The notes: generated by a model not told the origin, from the letters alone. A stretch of 8,002 nt of DNA from CALMEE01 sp041748315 (GCA_041748315.1 JBGTDM010000191.1:1-8002), one strand, 5' to 3'; counted from the first letter of the stretch, positions 1-7,119 are shown. Numbers and translations: made by a program.

Positions 1-1233
1 CATGAGTTGGGGCGTTTCCATTATGACGCTCAGGAATTTGACTTCCGAACCCAGCAATGGGGAGCCAGAAATATTCAAGTGGTAGGAAATCGCGATGCTT
101 TAGTGCAAAGTCTGACGTCGTCGATTTCCAATGCTTTCATGCCCTTGGCTCGAATCGATAAAGTTGTTGACAAAATAGTGAAGTTGCGCGCGAGAGCATC
201 TGGGCTACACCAAAAACTGGAACAAGCGGAAGATGGTACTTGGGTACTCGCCGATAATCGAGTCTCGCCCGTTTCGATCAAGGAAAACGACGTCTTTCTT
301 CCGGTCATACGTCGGCTGGACCGTGATGATCGGCTGGAAGGAATCAATCGCATCGAATGGACCTATCTGTCGATTATCGATGCTGAGGGTCCGTTAATCG
401 AATGTACGACTCATGCGACTGCGAGGGCGCCTTTATCGGGTCGCTCGGGCCGACGGACACAACGATTTGCGTTGGTGATTCGCGCCCCCAACCGCCCTAC
501 AATACTCAAACTGACTTCAAACGACAAAAACGCTCCTCGGCCACTCCCGGATTTGGAAATCTATTCCCGCCCACCTGGCGCGGATACGGAAGAGGCGTCC
601 GAACTTCTGGGGACGACCGACTGGCGCGGCATGATCACGATCCCCCCCAATCAAGATTCGTTGCGAATTCTTTATGTGAAAAGTGGTGCTCGGCCGTTGG
701 CCCGCTTGCCGATGATCCCTGGATTATTCGATCAAATGGTTTCGCCGATGCCCGATGACGAAAGGCGATTGTACGCCGAGGGGATTGTCACGGGACTTCA
801 ATACGAACTCATTGATTTGGTTGTGCAACGTAAAGTACTATCCTATCAGATCGAGCAGCGATTACAGCAACGGGATTATGCAGGCGCTCAAGAACTGATT
901 TCTGAATTGCGAGGCATTGCCAACGCAATCGAATTCAATAACAAACTGGGCAACGAGCAAAAGCGATTGCAATCGTCAGACCCGAGAGAGGCTGAAAAAA
1001 TCCGTACGATGTTCAGCGAACTTCAATCGATTTCGGACGAACAATTAACGACAACCTTAGAGACGTTATGGGGACGGAAGTTGGCAGTCGCCAGGGAAGG
1101 GGGCGATTGGGAAAGCGTCACCCTGGATGGTATCGTTCGCGATACAGAACTCATCAACATCGAACAGGAGTTGGAGGAGGGTGAACTGCAAGAGGTATTT
1201 GAACGTTCTGGCAAAGGGTCCGGTGCTCAATAA
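1..1233 (+). CDS. Partial CDS of unknown function, C-terminal 410 residues (5' end outside window)
   Basis: The reading frame is open from base 1 (His-Glu precede a TTG at 7) and ends at TAA 1231-1233, so the gene very probably starts upstream and the TTG at 7 need not be its start. I do not recognise the family. In window residue numbers, the first 170 or so residues look like mixed alpha/beta structure. About residues 181-235 have the pattern of a small beta-sandwich resembling carboxypeptidase-regulatory or Ig-like domains, with a Leu-Gly-Thr-Thr-Asp-Trp-Arg-Gly turn at 203-210. Residues about 260-400 are charged and helical, probably coiled coil, ending in a very acidic stretch (Glu-Gln-Glu-Leu-Glu-Glu-Gly-Glu) and a Gly/Ser-rich tail. 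No membrane segment or catalytic motif is visible. It is likely a large secreted or envelope-associated protein of the kind common in planctomycetes, but that is inference. A seven-C run at 642-648 is in frame. The next gene is 361 bp away, so co-transcription with it is unlikely. Confidence 0.8.
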   Translation, partial: HELGRFHYDAQEFDFRTQQWGARNIQVVGNRDALVQSLTSSISNAFMPLARIDKVVDKIVKLRARASGLHQKLEQAEDGTWVLADNRVSPVSIKENDVFLPVIRRLDRDDRLEGINRIEWTYLSIIDAEGPLIECTTHATARAPLSGRSGRRTQRFALVIRAPNRPTILKLTSNDKNAPRPLPDLEIYSRPPGADTEEASELLGTTDWRGMITIPPNQDSLRILYVKSGARPLARLPMIPGLFDQMVSPMPDDERRLYAEGIVTGLQYELIDLVVQRKVLSYQIEQRLQQRDYAGAQELISELRGIANAIEFNNKLGNEQKRLQSSDPREAEKIRTMFSELQSISDEQLTTTLETLWGRKLAVAREGGDWESVTLDGIVRDTELINIEQELEEGELQEVFERSGKGSGAQ

Positions 1234-1370
1234 GCTGAACGACGCTTGATTTGGAATTTGAATTCAACCAACGTTGTAAGCTTCCGTCGCAAATTGGATT
1301 TTAGGCGCACCTCCGTCAGTCCAGCGACCCTGCGCGGCGCTACGAAATCGCATGTCGCCAGCTTTCGTTC

Positions 1371-1393
1371 TTGATAACAAGTTTTTTGTTCAA
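1371..1393 (+). terminator. Weak AT-rich stem-loop, possible terminator of the upstream gene
   Basis: TTGATAACAA can pair with TTGTTCAA (with a two-base bulge), and an alternative smaller stem CTTG-ATAA-CAAG at 1370-1381 is directly followed by six T at 1382-1387. The second form has the shape of an intrinsic terminator, but the stem is only 4 bp and AT-rich. It lies about 140 bp after the stop codon of the first gene. It is a weak candidate. Confidence 0.2.
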
Positions 1394-1506
1394 CCATCGA
1401 ATCGGCAATATGGCGGAAGCCTACAGATGGTATAGGTCCGCTGCGGGCGCCTGAACATGGATGGATTCTGTAAACCGGGCAGCCTATCGAACGAATTTTT
1501 CTTGTC

Positions 1507-1524
1507 CCAATTGTTGACAATTGG
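1507..1524. promoter_or_regulatory. Perfect 18-bp palindrome, candidate operator
   Basis: CCAATTGT-TG-ACAATTGG is a perfect 8-bp inverted repeat around a 2-bp centre. It lies 71 bp before the TTG start of the comEA-like gene, contains a consensus TTGACA at 1514-1519, and overlaps the possible -35 of the promoter at 1521-1550. Size, symmetry and position fit the binding site of a dimeric helix-turn-helix repressor. The regulator is unknown. It does not match the E. coli LexA box (CTG-N10-CAG) or the Gram-positive SOS box (GAAC-N4-GTTC). Confidence 0.5.
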
Positions 1525-1550
1525 CTGCGGATCACGGTATTTGCTATAAA
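1521..1550 (+). promoter_or_regulatory. Putative sigma-70-like promoter for the comEA-like/uvrB pair
   Basis: TATAAA at 1545-1550 is preceded by TG with one base between (TGC-TATAAA), an extended -10. TTGGCT at 1521-1526 sits 18 bp upstream as a weak -35. A second reading uses the consensus TTGACA at 1514-1519 with TATTTG at 1538-1543, also 18 bp apart. Either start point would give a leader of about 35-45 nt to the TTG at 1595, and both overlap the palindrome at 1507-1524, so a protein bound there should block initiation. Confidence 0.4.
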
Positions 1551-1594
1551 TATTCCTCAATTTGGTCGCCTCGGGAGCTACGGGCAACTGAAGA

Positions 1595-2080
1595 TTGAGT
1601 AAATTAAAAAGGCTACGATTTCCTGAATTACTATTCGAAGTGCTCTCACATCGCCCAATGGACGCTCCGAGAAAAGAACCTGAGAATCATGCGGAAATAC
1701 GAGATCCGTTGAAGGTTTTTCTTAAGCGGACCGACCAAGTTGCAATTGCGATCATATTGGGGGTTTGTGCGACAATCTTTGTGACCTATTTAGGGATCGA
1801 CATTCGGAACCGGAATGGACTGGTTCATATCGAGCAGGCGGAATTTCGAAATCTCGACTACCAGATTGACATCAATGCTGCGGATTGGCCAGAGCTTGCG
1901 AACTTGCCGGGGATTGGCGAGAAGCTGGCGCGTCGGATCGTGGAACACCGCGTGGCAAATGGTTCGTTTTTAACACTCGACTCGTTGTTGGAAGTTAATG
2001 GCATCGGAGAAAAGAAGCTTGAGCAGATTAGGCGTTACCTGCCACACCTTCCAGATGGTACCCTGTTGGTTGGACCTTGA
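1595..2080 (+). CDS. ComEA-like membrane-anchored helix-hairpin-helix DNA-binding protein
   Basis: A 161-residue protein if the TTG at 1595 is used. An in-frame stop (TGA, 1589-1591) lies just before it, and an ATG at 1658 gives a 140-residue alternative that loses no domain. Neither start has a good Shine-Dalgarno. Residues about 1-48 are charged, 49-68 form one membrane helix (Val-Ala-Ile-Ala-Ile-Ile-Leu onward), and 91-149 are a ComEA-type domain: Ile-Asp-Ile-Asn-Ala-Ala at 91-96, then two hairpins, Leu-Pro-Gly-Ile-Gly-Glu-Lys at 104-110 and Val-Asn-Gly-Ile-Gly-Glu-Lys at 134-140. ComEA proteins bind double-stranded DNA non-specifically outside the cytoplasmic membrane during natural transformation. 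The fold, single anchor and size match. No comEC or pilus gene is in view, so a role in uptake is inferred. uvrB follows after 28 bp, which suggests one transcript. Confidence 0.85.
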   Translation: MSKLKRLRFPELLFEVLSHRPMDAPRKEPENHAEIRDPLKVFLKRTDQVAIAIILGVCATIFVTYLGIDIRNRNGLVHIEQAEFRNLDYQIDINAADWPELANLPGIGEKLARRIVEHRVANGSFLTLDSLLEVNGIGEKKLEQIRRYLPHLPDGTLLVGP

Positions 2081-2108
2081 AACTCACTCTTAGGATCAAT
2101 CAACCACG

Positions 2109-4190
2109 ATGCCACGCTTTGAATTGCAAGCTCCGTTCGAACCAGCTGGAGATCAACCACAGGCCATTGAAGCTCTTGTCGCCGGTCTCAACGAAGGGAA
2201 GCCGCATCAGGTCTTGATGGGTGTTACGGGCAGCGGCAAGACATTTACCGTTGCCAACGTGATCCAGCGCGTCCAGAAGCCGACCTTGGTCATTTCACAT
2301 AACAAGACGCTTGCCGCTCAACTCTTTGCAGAATTCAAAGAGTTCTTTCCTCGCAATGCGGTCCACTACTTCGTCAGCTATTACGACTATTACCAGCCTG
2401 AAGCGTATATTCCTCAACGCGACATCTACATCGAAAAGGATGCCTCCATCAATTCGGAAATAGATCGATTGCGACTCGCCACGACGAGTTCGTTGGTCAG
2501 CCGCGAAGATGTCATTATTGTTGCGAGCGTTTCAAGTATCTATGGACTGGGCTCGCCGGAAGATTACAAAAACATGATGGTCGCCGCAAGAAGAGGGACG
2601 ACGATCGATCGTGATGACATGCTTCGGCGCCTCATTGATATTCAATACGAGCGGAACGATATTGGATTCGAGCGAAGTCGCTTTCGTGTCCGTGGTGACA
2701 CGGTTGAGGTTTGGCCGTCGTATGAGGAGTTCGCCGTACGAATCGAATTATGGGGAGATGACGTTGATCAGATATCAATCATTAATCCAGTTTCAGGTGA
2801 GGTAATAAAACCACTGGATGAGATTTTCATCTACCCCGCCAAACATTTCGTGACCTCGGAAGAGAGAATCTCCAAAGCGGTTCAGCTCATAAAACTGGAA
2901 CTCGAAGAACGTTTAGAACATTTCCGTGCTACTGGAAAGCTGCTCGAAGCTCAGCGGCTAAGCGCGCGAACTAGGTTTGATATCGAGATGATGGAGCACG
3001 TGGGGCACTGTCCTGGAATTGAGAACTACAGCCGTCCACTTGCCGGTCGAACCGAGGGGGAGAAACCATCGACGCTTTACGACTTTTTCCCGAAGGATTT
3101 TTTGCTGGTGATCGACGAATCCCATGTCACCATTCCGCAAATTGGTGCGATGTACTCAGGTGACCGAAGTCGCAAAACAACACTCGTTGAACATGGGTTT
3201 CGCCTACCCAGCGCGCTGGATAATCGACCCTTGAAGTTTGAGGAATGGGAAGCGTCCGCCCATCAAGTGATCTCCGTCTCAGCGACACCGAGCGACTACG
3301 AACTCAAAAAGGCAGAAGGGGAGATCATTGAGCAAATTATACGACCAACGGGTCTGCTGGATCCAGTCATTGAATTGCACCCGGCTCGCGGCCAAGTTAA
3401 ACATCTGTTGGCCCAGATCGAGGAACGCAAGGCTTGCGGCGAGCGTGTCCTGGTGACCGCACTCACCAAAAGACTGGCTGAGGATTTGTCGGCATGGCTC
3501 TGTGAAAACGGGTTGAAGTGTAAGTGGCTGCACAGTGAACTCGATGCCTTTGAACGTGTCGAGCTTTTGCAAGCACTGCGCGCCGGCGAGTTCGAAGCCT
3601 TGGTCGGCGTCAACTTGCTCCGCGAAGGATTAGACTTGCCGGAAGTGTCGTTGGTTGCAATTCTAGACGCAGACAAGGAAGGTTTCCTACGAAGCGAAAC
3701 TTCGTTGATTCAAACCATCGGACGCTCGGCGCGCAACGTTAATGCAAAGGTGATCTTATACGCCGACCGGGTGACCGATTCGATGCAGACGGCAATCCGC
3801 GAAACCGAACGCCGTCGAGCCCTGCAACAGGCATATAACGAGCAGCATGGAATCACACCGCAGACGATTCAGAAAAATATCCGTGCCGGAATCGAAGCCG
3901 AAGTGGACGCACATCGCAAAGCCAACGAAGCAGCTGGCCGTACGGATGAAACCGTCTACATCACTGAAGAGTATATCAATGAATTGGAAGCCGAGATGCT
4001 GGAAGCTGCCGAGGCATTAGAATTCGAACGAGCAGCGCAGTTACGCGACCGAATCACTAAAATGCGCGATGCAATCGGCGAACCGATGAACTCGGTCGTC
4101 TCTGAATCTACGGCTGAACGGAAGTACGGTCGAAACAAACGCAAAGGCCGACTTACCGGCAAAGTCCCGCGCCCACGCAAACGCGATTGA
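2109..4190 (+). CDS. uvrB: UvrABC system protein B (excinuclease subunit, damage-verifying helicase)
   Basis: A complete 693-residue UvrB starting at ATG 2109, close to the usual family length of about 670. In nucleotide excision repair UvrB is loaded on DNA by UvrA, verifies the lesion with its beta-hairpin, and recruits UvrC for incision. Visible motifs: Walker A Gly-Val-Thr-Gly-Ser-Gly-Lys-Thr at 38-45; the Tyr-rich beta-hairpin beginning Tyr-Tyr-Asp-Tyr-Tyr-Gln-Pro at 91-97; Asp-Glu-Ser-His at 336-339 (Walker B); Ser-Ala-Thr-Pro at 391-394; motif V around Asn-Leu-Leu-Arg-Glu-Gly-Leu-Asp at 502-509; motif VI Gln-Thr-Ile-Gly-Arg-Ser-Ala-Arg-Asn at 535-543; and a C-terminal UVR domain at about 623-657 that contacts UvrC. 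A basic tail of roughly 30 residues, rich in Lys and Arg, follows the UVR domain. No key residue is missing. The Shine-Dalgarno is weak (AGGA 13 bp upstream), consistent with translation following the comEA-like gene 28 bp away. Confidence 0.98.
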   Translation: MPRFELQAPFEPAGDQPQAIEALVAGLNEGKPHQVLMGVTGSGKTFTVANVIQRVQKPTLVISHNKTLAAQLFAEFKEFFPRNAVHYFVSYYDYYQPEAYIPQRDIYIEKDASINSEIDRLRLATTSSLVSREDVIIVASVSSIYGLGSPEDYKNMMVAARRGTTIDRDDMLRRLIDIQYERNDIGFERSRFRVRGDTVEVWPSYEEFAVRIELWGDDVDQISIINPVSGEVIKPLDEIFIYPAKHFVTSEERISKAVQLIKLELEERLEHFRATGKLLEAQRLSARTRFDIEMMEHVGHCPGIENYSRPLAGRTEGEKPSTLYDFFPKDFLLVIDESHVTIPQIGAMYSGDRSRKTTLVEHGFRLPSALDNRPLKFEEWEASAHQVISVSATPSDYELKKAEGEIIEQIIRPTGLLDPVIELHPARGQVKHLLAQIEERKACGERVLVTALTKRLAEDLSAWLCENGLKCKWLHSELDAFERVELLQALRAGEFEALVGVNLLREGLDLPEVSLVAILDADKEGFLRSETSLIQTIGRSARNVNAKVILYADRVTDSMQTAIRETERRRALQQAYNEQHGITPQTIQKNIRAGIEAEVDAHRKANEAAGRTDETVYITEEYINELEAEMLEAAEALEFERAAQLRDRITKMRDAIGEPMNSVVSESTAERKYGRNKRKGRLTGKVPRPRKRD

Positions 4191-4208
4191 TCTGCGATCA
4201 TCGCATTT
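4183..4208 (+). terminator. Stem-loop over the uvrB stop codon, possible terminator
   Basis: GCGATTGATC (4183-4192) pairs with GATCATCGC (4196-4204) through 9 bp with one bulged T and a TGC loop. The uvrB stop (4188-4190) lies inside the left arm. Only a short ATTT follows, so intrinsic termination would be weak. It could instead stabilise the 3' end of the mRNA. Confidence 0.35.
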
Positions 4209-4482
4209 CATCATCGTTCAGTTTGGCAAACGGCAACCGACTACGGGCCAGGGTTTGGCTCATGGGCCGTTTCTTAACTTTTGGACGCAAGAAACGCCCA
4301 GGTGAAAAAACAAGGGCCAAAAAGTATTCCGCGCTCCCTGCTCGTTTGCGACCCGGAATTGGAACGCCTCGTTTCCAAAAGTAGCTGATCCCCTGGGTTC
4401 GATGGAATCGATGCGTCACTCGGCAGCGGCCTGTCTGAACGATGGCTCGGCACCCTCAAATCCAGTCGTCCACTGGCGCATC

Positions 4483-4514
4483 GATTTGTCGCGGTAGCCG
4501 ATGATTTGTCGGTA
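4483..4514. repeat. Short direct repeat GATTTGTC(GC)GGTA, 20 bp apart
   Basis: GATTTGTCGCGGTA (4483-4496) recurs as GATTTGTCGGTA (4503-4514): the first 8 bp are identical and the copies start exactly 20 bp apart, about two helical turns. Tandem sites on one face of the helix are a common layout for activator or response-regulator binding, but chance is also possible at this length. Confidence 0.3.
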
Positions 4515-4620
4515 TTTTTCTTAACGTTACGGCTTCACTTGCTATTCTCAGAAATCCTGCAGGTCACTAACCCTATCGTTCTCATCCCCTTTTGCGAGCT
4601 CGCGGTAAGGACGTCGTGCC

Positions 4621-4635
4621 TGCAATAAGGTTGCA
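4621..4635. repeat. Inverted repeat TGCAA-N5-TTGCA
   Basis: A perfect 5-bp inverted repeat around TAAGG, 104 bp before the channel start and about 20 bp upstream of its possible promoter. The size is typical of a small operator half-site pair, but equally short matches arise by chance. Confidence 0.25.
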
Positions 4636-4657
4636 CGAGCTTTTCAGAATGCTGGCA

Positions 4658-4686
4658 TTGAACGATCGGGAGTATTTTGCTATTGA
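4658..4686 (+). promoter_or_regulatory. Weak candidate promoter for the channel gene
   Basis: TTGAAC (4658-4663) and TATTGA (4681-4686) are 17 bp apart, and TGC directly precedes the -10, giving an extended -10 form. The match to consensus is partial. Transcription would begin near 4693 and yield a leader of about 45 nt. The palindrome at 4695-4708 would fall at or just after the start point. Confidence 0.3.
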
Positions 4687-4694
4687 ATGTTAGC

Positions 4695-4708
4695 GATTTT
4701 TCAAAATC
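4695..4708. repeat. Palindrome GATTTT-TC-AAAATC just upstream of the channel gene
   Basis: A perfect 6-bp inverted repeat with a 2-bp centre, 30 bp before the channel start codon. The 2-base centre is too small for an RNA hairpin loop without unpairing inner pairs, so if it is functional it is more likely a DNA site. AT-rich composition raises the chance of coincidence. Confidence 0.3.
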
Positions 4709-4726
4709 TCGGGTTGAATCAATGAA

Positions 4727-4732
4727 AGGGAG
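4727..4732 (+). promoter_or_regulatory. Ribosome binding site that fixes the TTG start of the channel gene
   Basis: AGGGAG lies 6 bp before the TTG at 4739, a near-ideal Shine-Dalgarno and spacing. The frame is closed upstream by a TGA at 4715-4717, and the first in-frame ATG is more than 130 codons later, inside the coiled-coil region. The TTG start also gives a good signal peptide, so two independent signs agree. Confidence 0.75.
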
Positions 4733-4738
4733 ATCGGT

Positions 4739-7027
4739 TTGCAATTCGCGTCGTTTGAAATCTATGTCTCGCGACTTATTAGATTCACAATTCTATTGTT
4801 GGGTCTTGCGCCAAACTTGAATGCTCAGTCAATCGAGCAACTCGACAGTGGATTGCAAACAAACCACTCAGCACAAACGGCGTTTGGTGAACAGTCTGGA
4901 ACTCGCGAGAGACGAAAACAGATAGCAGTTCGGCTGACATCGGCGTCCACACAATTGAAGCGCACTCAAGATCCGGACAACCAAACGCCGACCAGTCCAG
5001 CGTTAGAGCGTGAAGTCGAAATATTAAAGCAAATCGACTCGGTGCTCGCTCAGCAGCAAGCTGGAGAGACCAAACTGCAACAACTCCAACCGGAATTGGA
5101 GCAGGCGGTACAGAACCTGCAAGCGCTTCAACAAACTGGAATGAGTGAACCGAGCCCCTACTCGTTTTTGAAGTTCAGTTCGCTGCTTACCGAACTACGT
5201 TCCGCCGAATCTAGAATTGAGCGCACGATCGCCGAAGCCAATGCATCACGCGATGCAGTCACTGCAGCACGACGCGCGAAAGAATCCAAAGAAGCCGATC
5301 TGCGGCGAGCCAAAGAGGCATTGTCACAAAACCGTGATGAATCAATAGTTGCCGAATTGGAAGCGGCCGTCTTGATTACCGAATTGGAAGCGCGGTTGGC
5401 CGATGAAACACTCTCGCTGCGACGGTTGGAAAGCGAAAACAACCAGCTACTGCAGCAGATTGCGCAAGCAAACGTCGACGCACTGCGCCGTCAACGAGAA
5501 CTGATGGAGCCGAATGTTGTATTCAGTGAATCCGACTTGCAGGAAGTGCTCGTCGATTTCGGAAAGGATGAGCGGCAGGTTCAGCAATCGATTCAAATGG
5601 CGGAATCCAGATTAAGATTTGCCGAAAGTGAATTGAACTCGGCGTTGCTAAGAAACACCGCACCCAATGAGAATCCGGTGCAAGCTGAAGAATTGGCCGC
5701 GCGTCGACTCGAACAACAGTTGAGGCAACGAGACCTTGACTTGTTGACATCCAGATTAACACGAATTTCCAAATCGCGTGAATTATGGAATCGTCGTTTC
5801 AAAGTTATTAACTACCAGGCCAGCACGGACGAATTATCCGATTGGGCTGCAGAGCTGGAAGACTCGCTCAACGCAATTGACCGAGAGCGCCGAGTGTTGA
5901 TGTCAATCGCTGATGAACGGAGAGAGAACTTGGCGACGCTTGAAAGTCGCCTGCAAAACATGGATTCTGAGGCCAGCGAACAACGTCGCTGGGCAACCGA
6001 TCAGCAGCAAAGCTTGCAACAATTGATGCTCCTCAATGATCGTGACCTGGTGAGTCTCACGGCGCTCCATGATTTGAGTTTCAACCTACTCGCCGAAATC
6101 AAGGGAGAAGTAACAAGTTGGAATTTCAGACAACGAATCGAGCGCGTTTGGGCGACATTCGACACGATTTGGAATACTGAATTAACGGTCATTGATGACC
6201 TGCCGATTACCGTTGGCAAGGTATTGATTGGTTTGTCAGTCCTGGTCATCGGCATTTTGATTGCCCGACTCTTCAGCCGAGTTTTGGGCAATCGATTGTT
6301 GAAGCGATTTGGCATGGATGAAGGGGCGGCTGCGGCAATTAAATCCCTGACATTCTACTTTCTGGTGGCTATCTGTGCTTTGTTCGCATTGCGAATCGCT
6401 AACGTCCCGCTGACTGTATTCACGCTAATGGGGGGGGCGTTGGCAATCGGAATCGGGTTCGGTAGCCAGGCCTTAATCAATAACTTCATCAGCGGATTGA
6501 TTATCCTAGCGGAGCGTCCCATTCAAGTCGGTGATTTAATTCGAATCGATGACTTGATCGGCAACGTGATTCAGATCGGTGCCCGCAGCACAAAGATTCG
6601 CACCGGTGACAATCTGGATATCATTGTTCCCAATAGTCGGTTTCTTGAAAACAACGTCTTAAATTTTACTCTGGCTGATGACCGGTTTCGTTGTGCCGTC
6701 ACCGTGGGATTGGCCTATGGATCAGCGACTCGCGAGGCCGAGAGGTTGTTAGTCCAAGCGGCGACAGAACATCCGTTGATTTTGTCCGATCCCAAGCCGT
6801 TCGTTTGGTTTAGAGATTTCGGTTCAGACGCACTGGTGTTTGAGGTGCATATGTGGATGAAAGTCCGTACGCTTGGCCAGCGCCTAAGGATCCAAAGCGA
6901 TCTGCGATTTCGCATTCATGATCTTTTCAAGGAAGCAGGGATCGTGATCGCGTTCCCTCAGCGGGACGTGCATCTCGAAATGACGCGGCCGCTGGAAGTC
7001 AATCTGTCGCGCCGTTCGGCAGACTGA
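4739..7027 (+). CDS. MscS-family mechanosensitive ion channel with long periplasmic coiled-coil domain
   Basis: 762 residues from a TTG start. MscS channels open under membrane tension and release solutes on osmotic downshock. Residues 1-29 form a signal peptide (Arg12/Arg15, a hydrophobic core, likely cleavage after Leu-Asn-Ala). About 60-470 are rich in Glu, Gln, Arg and Leu and almost certainly coiled coil, recalling the periplasmic MscS-porin-type region of MscK/MscM. Then come three membrane helices at about 493-512, 536-556 and 558-590. The third has the Gly/Ala-rich pore pattern (Ala-Ile-Gly-Ile-Gly-Phe-Gly). It is followed by the MscS beta domain: Glu-Arg-Pro-Ile-Gln-Val-Gly-Asp, then Val-Pro-Asn-Ser, then Phe-Pro-Gln-Arg-Asp-Val-His near the end. 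Predicted topology (coiled coil outside, beta domain inside) is self-consistent. MscK and MscM are about 1100 residues with 11 helices, so this form lacks their extra membrane block. It stands alone, with gaps of about 550 bp on both sides. Confidence 0.93.
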   Translation: MQFASFEIYVSRLIRFTILLLGLAPNLNAQSIEQLDSGLQTNHSAQTAFGEQSGTRERRKQIAVRLTSASTQLKRTQDPDNQTPTSPALEREVEILKQIDSVLAQQQAGETKLQQLQPELEQAVQNLQALQQTGMSEPSPYSFLKFSSLLTELRSAESRIERTIAEANASRDAVTAARRAKESKEADLRRAKEALSQNRDESIVAELEAAVLITELEARLADETLSLRRLESENNQLLQQIAQANVDALRRQRELMEPNVVFSESDLQEVLVDFGKDERQVQQSIQMAESRLRFAESELNSALLRNTAPNENPVQAEELAARRLEQQLRQRDLDLLTSRLTRISKSRELWNRRFKVINYQASTDELSDWAAELEDSLNAIDRERRVLMSIADERRENLATLESRLQNMDSEASEQRRWATDQQQSLQQLMLLNDRDLVSLTALHDLSFNLLAEIKGEVTSWNFRQRIERVWATFDTIWNTELTVIDDLPITVGKVLIGLSVLVIGILIARLFSRVLGNRLLKRFGMDEGAAAAIKSLTFYFLVAICALFALRIANVPLTVFTLMGGALAIGIGFGSQALINNFISGLIILAERPIQVGDLIRIDDLIGNVIQIGARSTKIRTGDNLDIIVPNSRFLENNVLNFTLADDRFRCAVTVGLAYGSATREAERLLVQAATEHPLILSDPKPFVWFRDFGSDALVFEVHMWMKVRTLGQRLRIQSDLRFRIHDLFKEAGIVIAFPQRDVHLEMTRPLEVNLSRRSAD
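6430..6437 (+). repeat. Eight-G homopolymer inside the channel pore helix
   Basis: Eight consecutive G encode the end of Met564, Gly565, Gly566 and the start of Ala567, at the head of the pore-lining third helix. A one-base slip would frameshift the protein before its beta domain. The current frame is intact. It may simply reflect the Gly-Gly-Ala sequence. Confidence 0.9.
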
Positions 7028-7119
7028 TCCAACTTTACCGATTGAACGCGACATGAATGATCAGCAACGCGTGTCGAAATAAAGTCGATCGGGAGATGTC
7101 AGATGCGCTTCGCAAAATC

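Larger units (their letters stand above)
1234..1594. other. Intergenic gap of 361 bp upstream of the comEA-like gene
   Basis: No convincing gene is present on either strand. A 102-codon minus-strand frame (1227-1535) would fill most of it, but its basic, Arg/Ser-rich product resembles no family I know and its GTG start lacks a ribosome binding site. The gap holds a weak AT-rich stem-loop near 1371-1393, and at its 3' end a perfect palindrome and a promoter-like sequence, listed separately. Confidence 0.6.
4191..4738. other. Intergenic gap of 548 bp between uvrB and the channel gene
   Basis: No gene is convincing here. Plus-strand 4187-4384 and minus-strand 4198-4419 and 4274-4459 are open, but they overlap one another, encode basic low-complexity peptides and lack ribosome binding sites. 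Small symmetric elements are present: a GATTTGTC direct repeat (4483-4514), GCGAGCTCGC at 4594-4603, TGCAA-N5-TTGCA at 4621-4635, and GATTTT-TC-AAAATC at 4695-4708. Several of them lie within 150 bp of the channel start, where regulatory sites would be expected. Confidence 0.55.

Noticed and set aside
642..648. Seven-C run in the first gene as a phase-variation site
   Set aside because: It is simply two Pro codons after an Ile codon, short for slippage control, and the gene's function is unknown, so there is no supporting context.
402..758. 118-codon frame inside the first gene
   Set aside because: Lies entirely within a longer coherent coding frame on the same strand and has no independent start signal or family resemblance.
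1227..1535. 102-codon minus-strand open frame filling the gap before the comEA-like gene
   Set aside because: GTG start without a ribosome binding site, no recognisable family, overlaps the end of the first gene and the promoter/palindrome region. Another minus frame (1390-1587) overlaps it. Likely chance.
4187..4384. 65-codon plus-strand frame starting inside the uvrB stop region
   Set aside because: TTG start with no ribosome binding site, basic low-information product, and competing open frames on the other strand over the same bases.
4391..4420. GGGTTCGATGGAATC, resembling the T-arm of a tRNA
   Set aside because: The loop-like GTTCGAT is present but the flanking bases do not form a 5-bp T stem, and no acceptor, D or anticodon arm can be found nearby.
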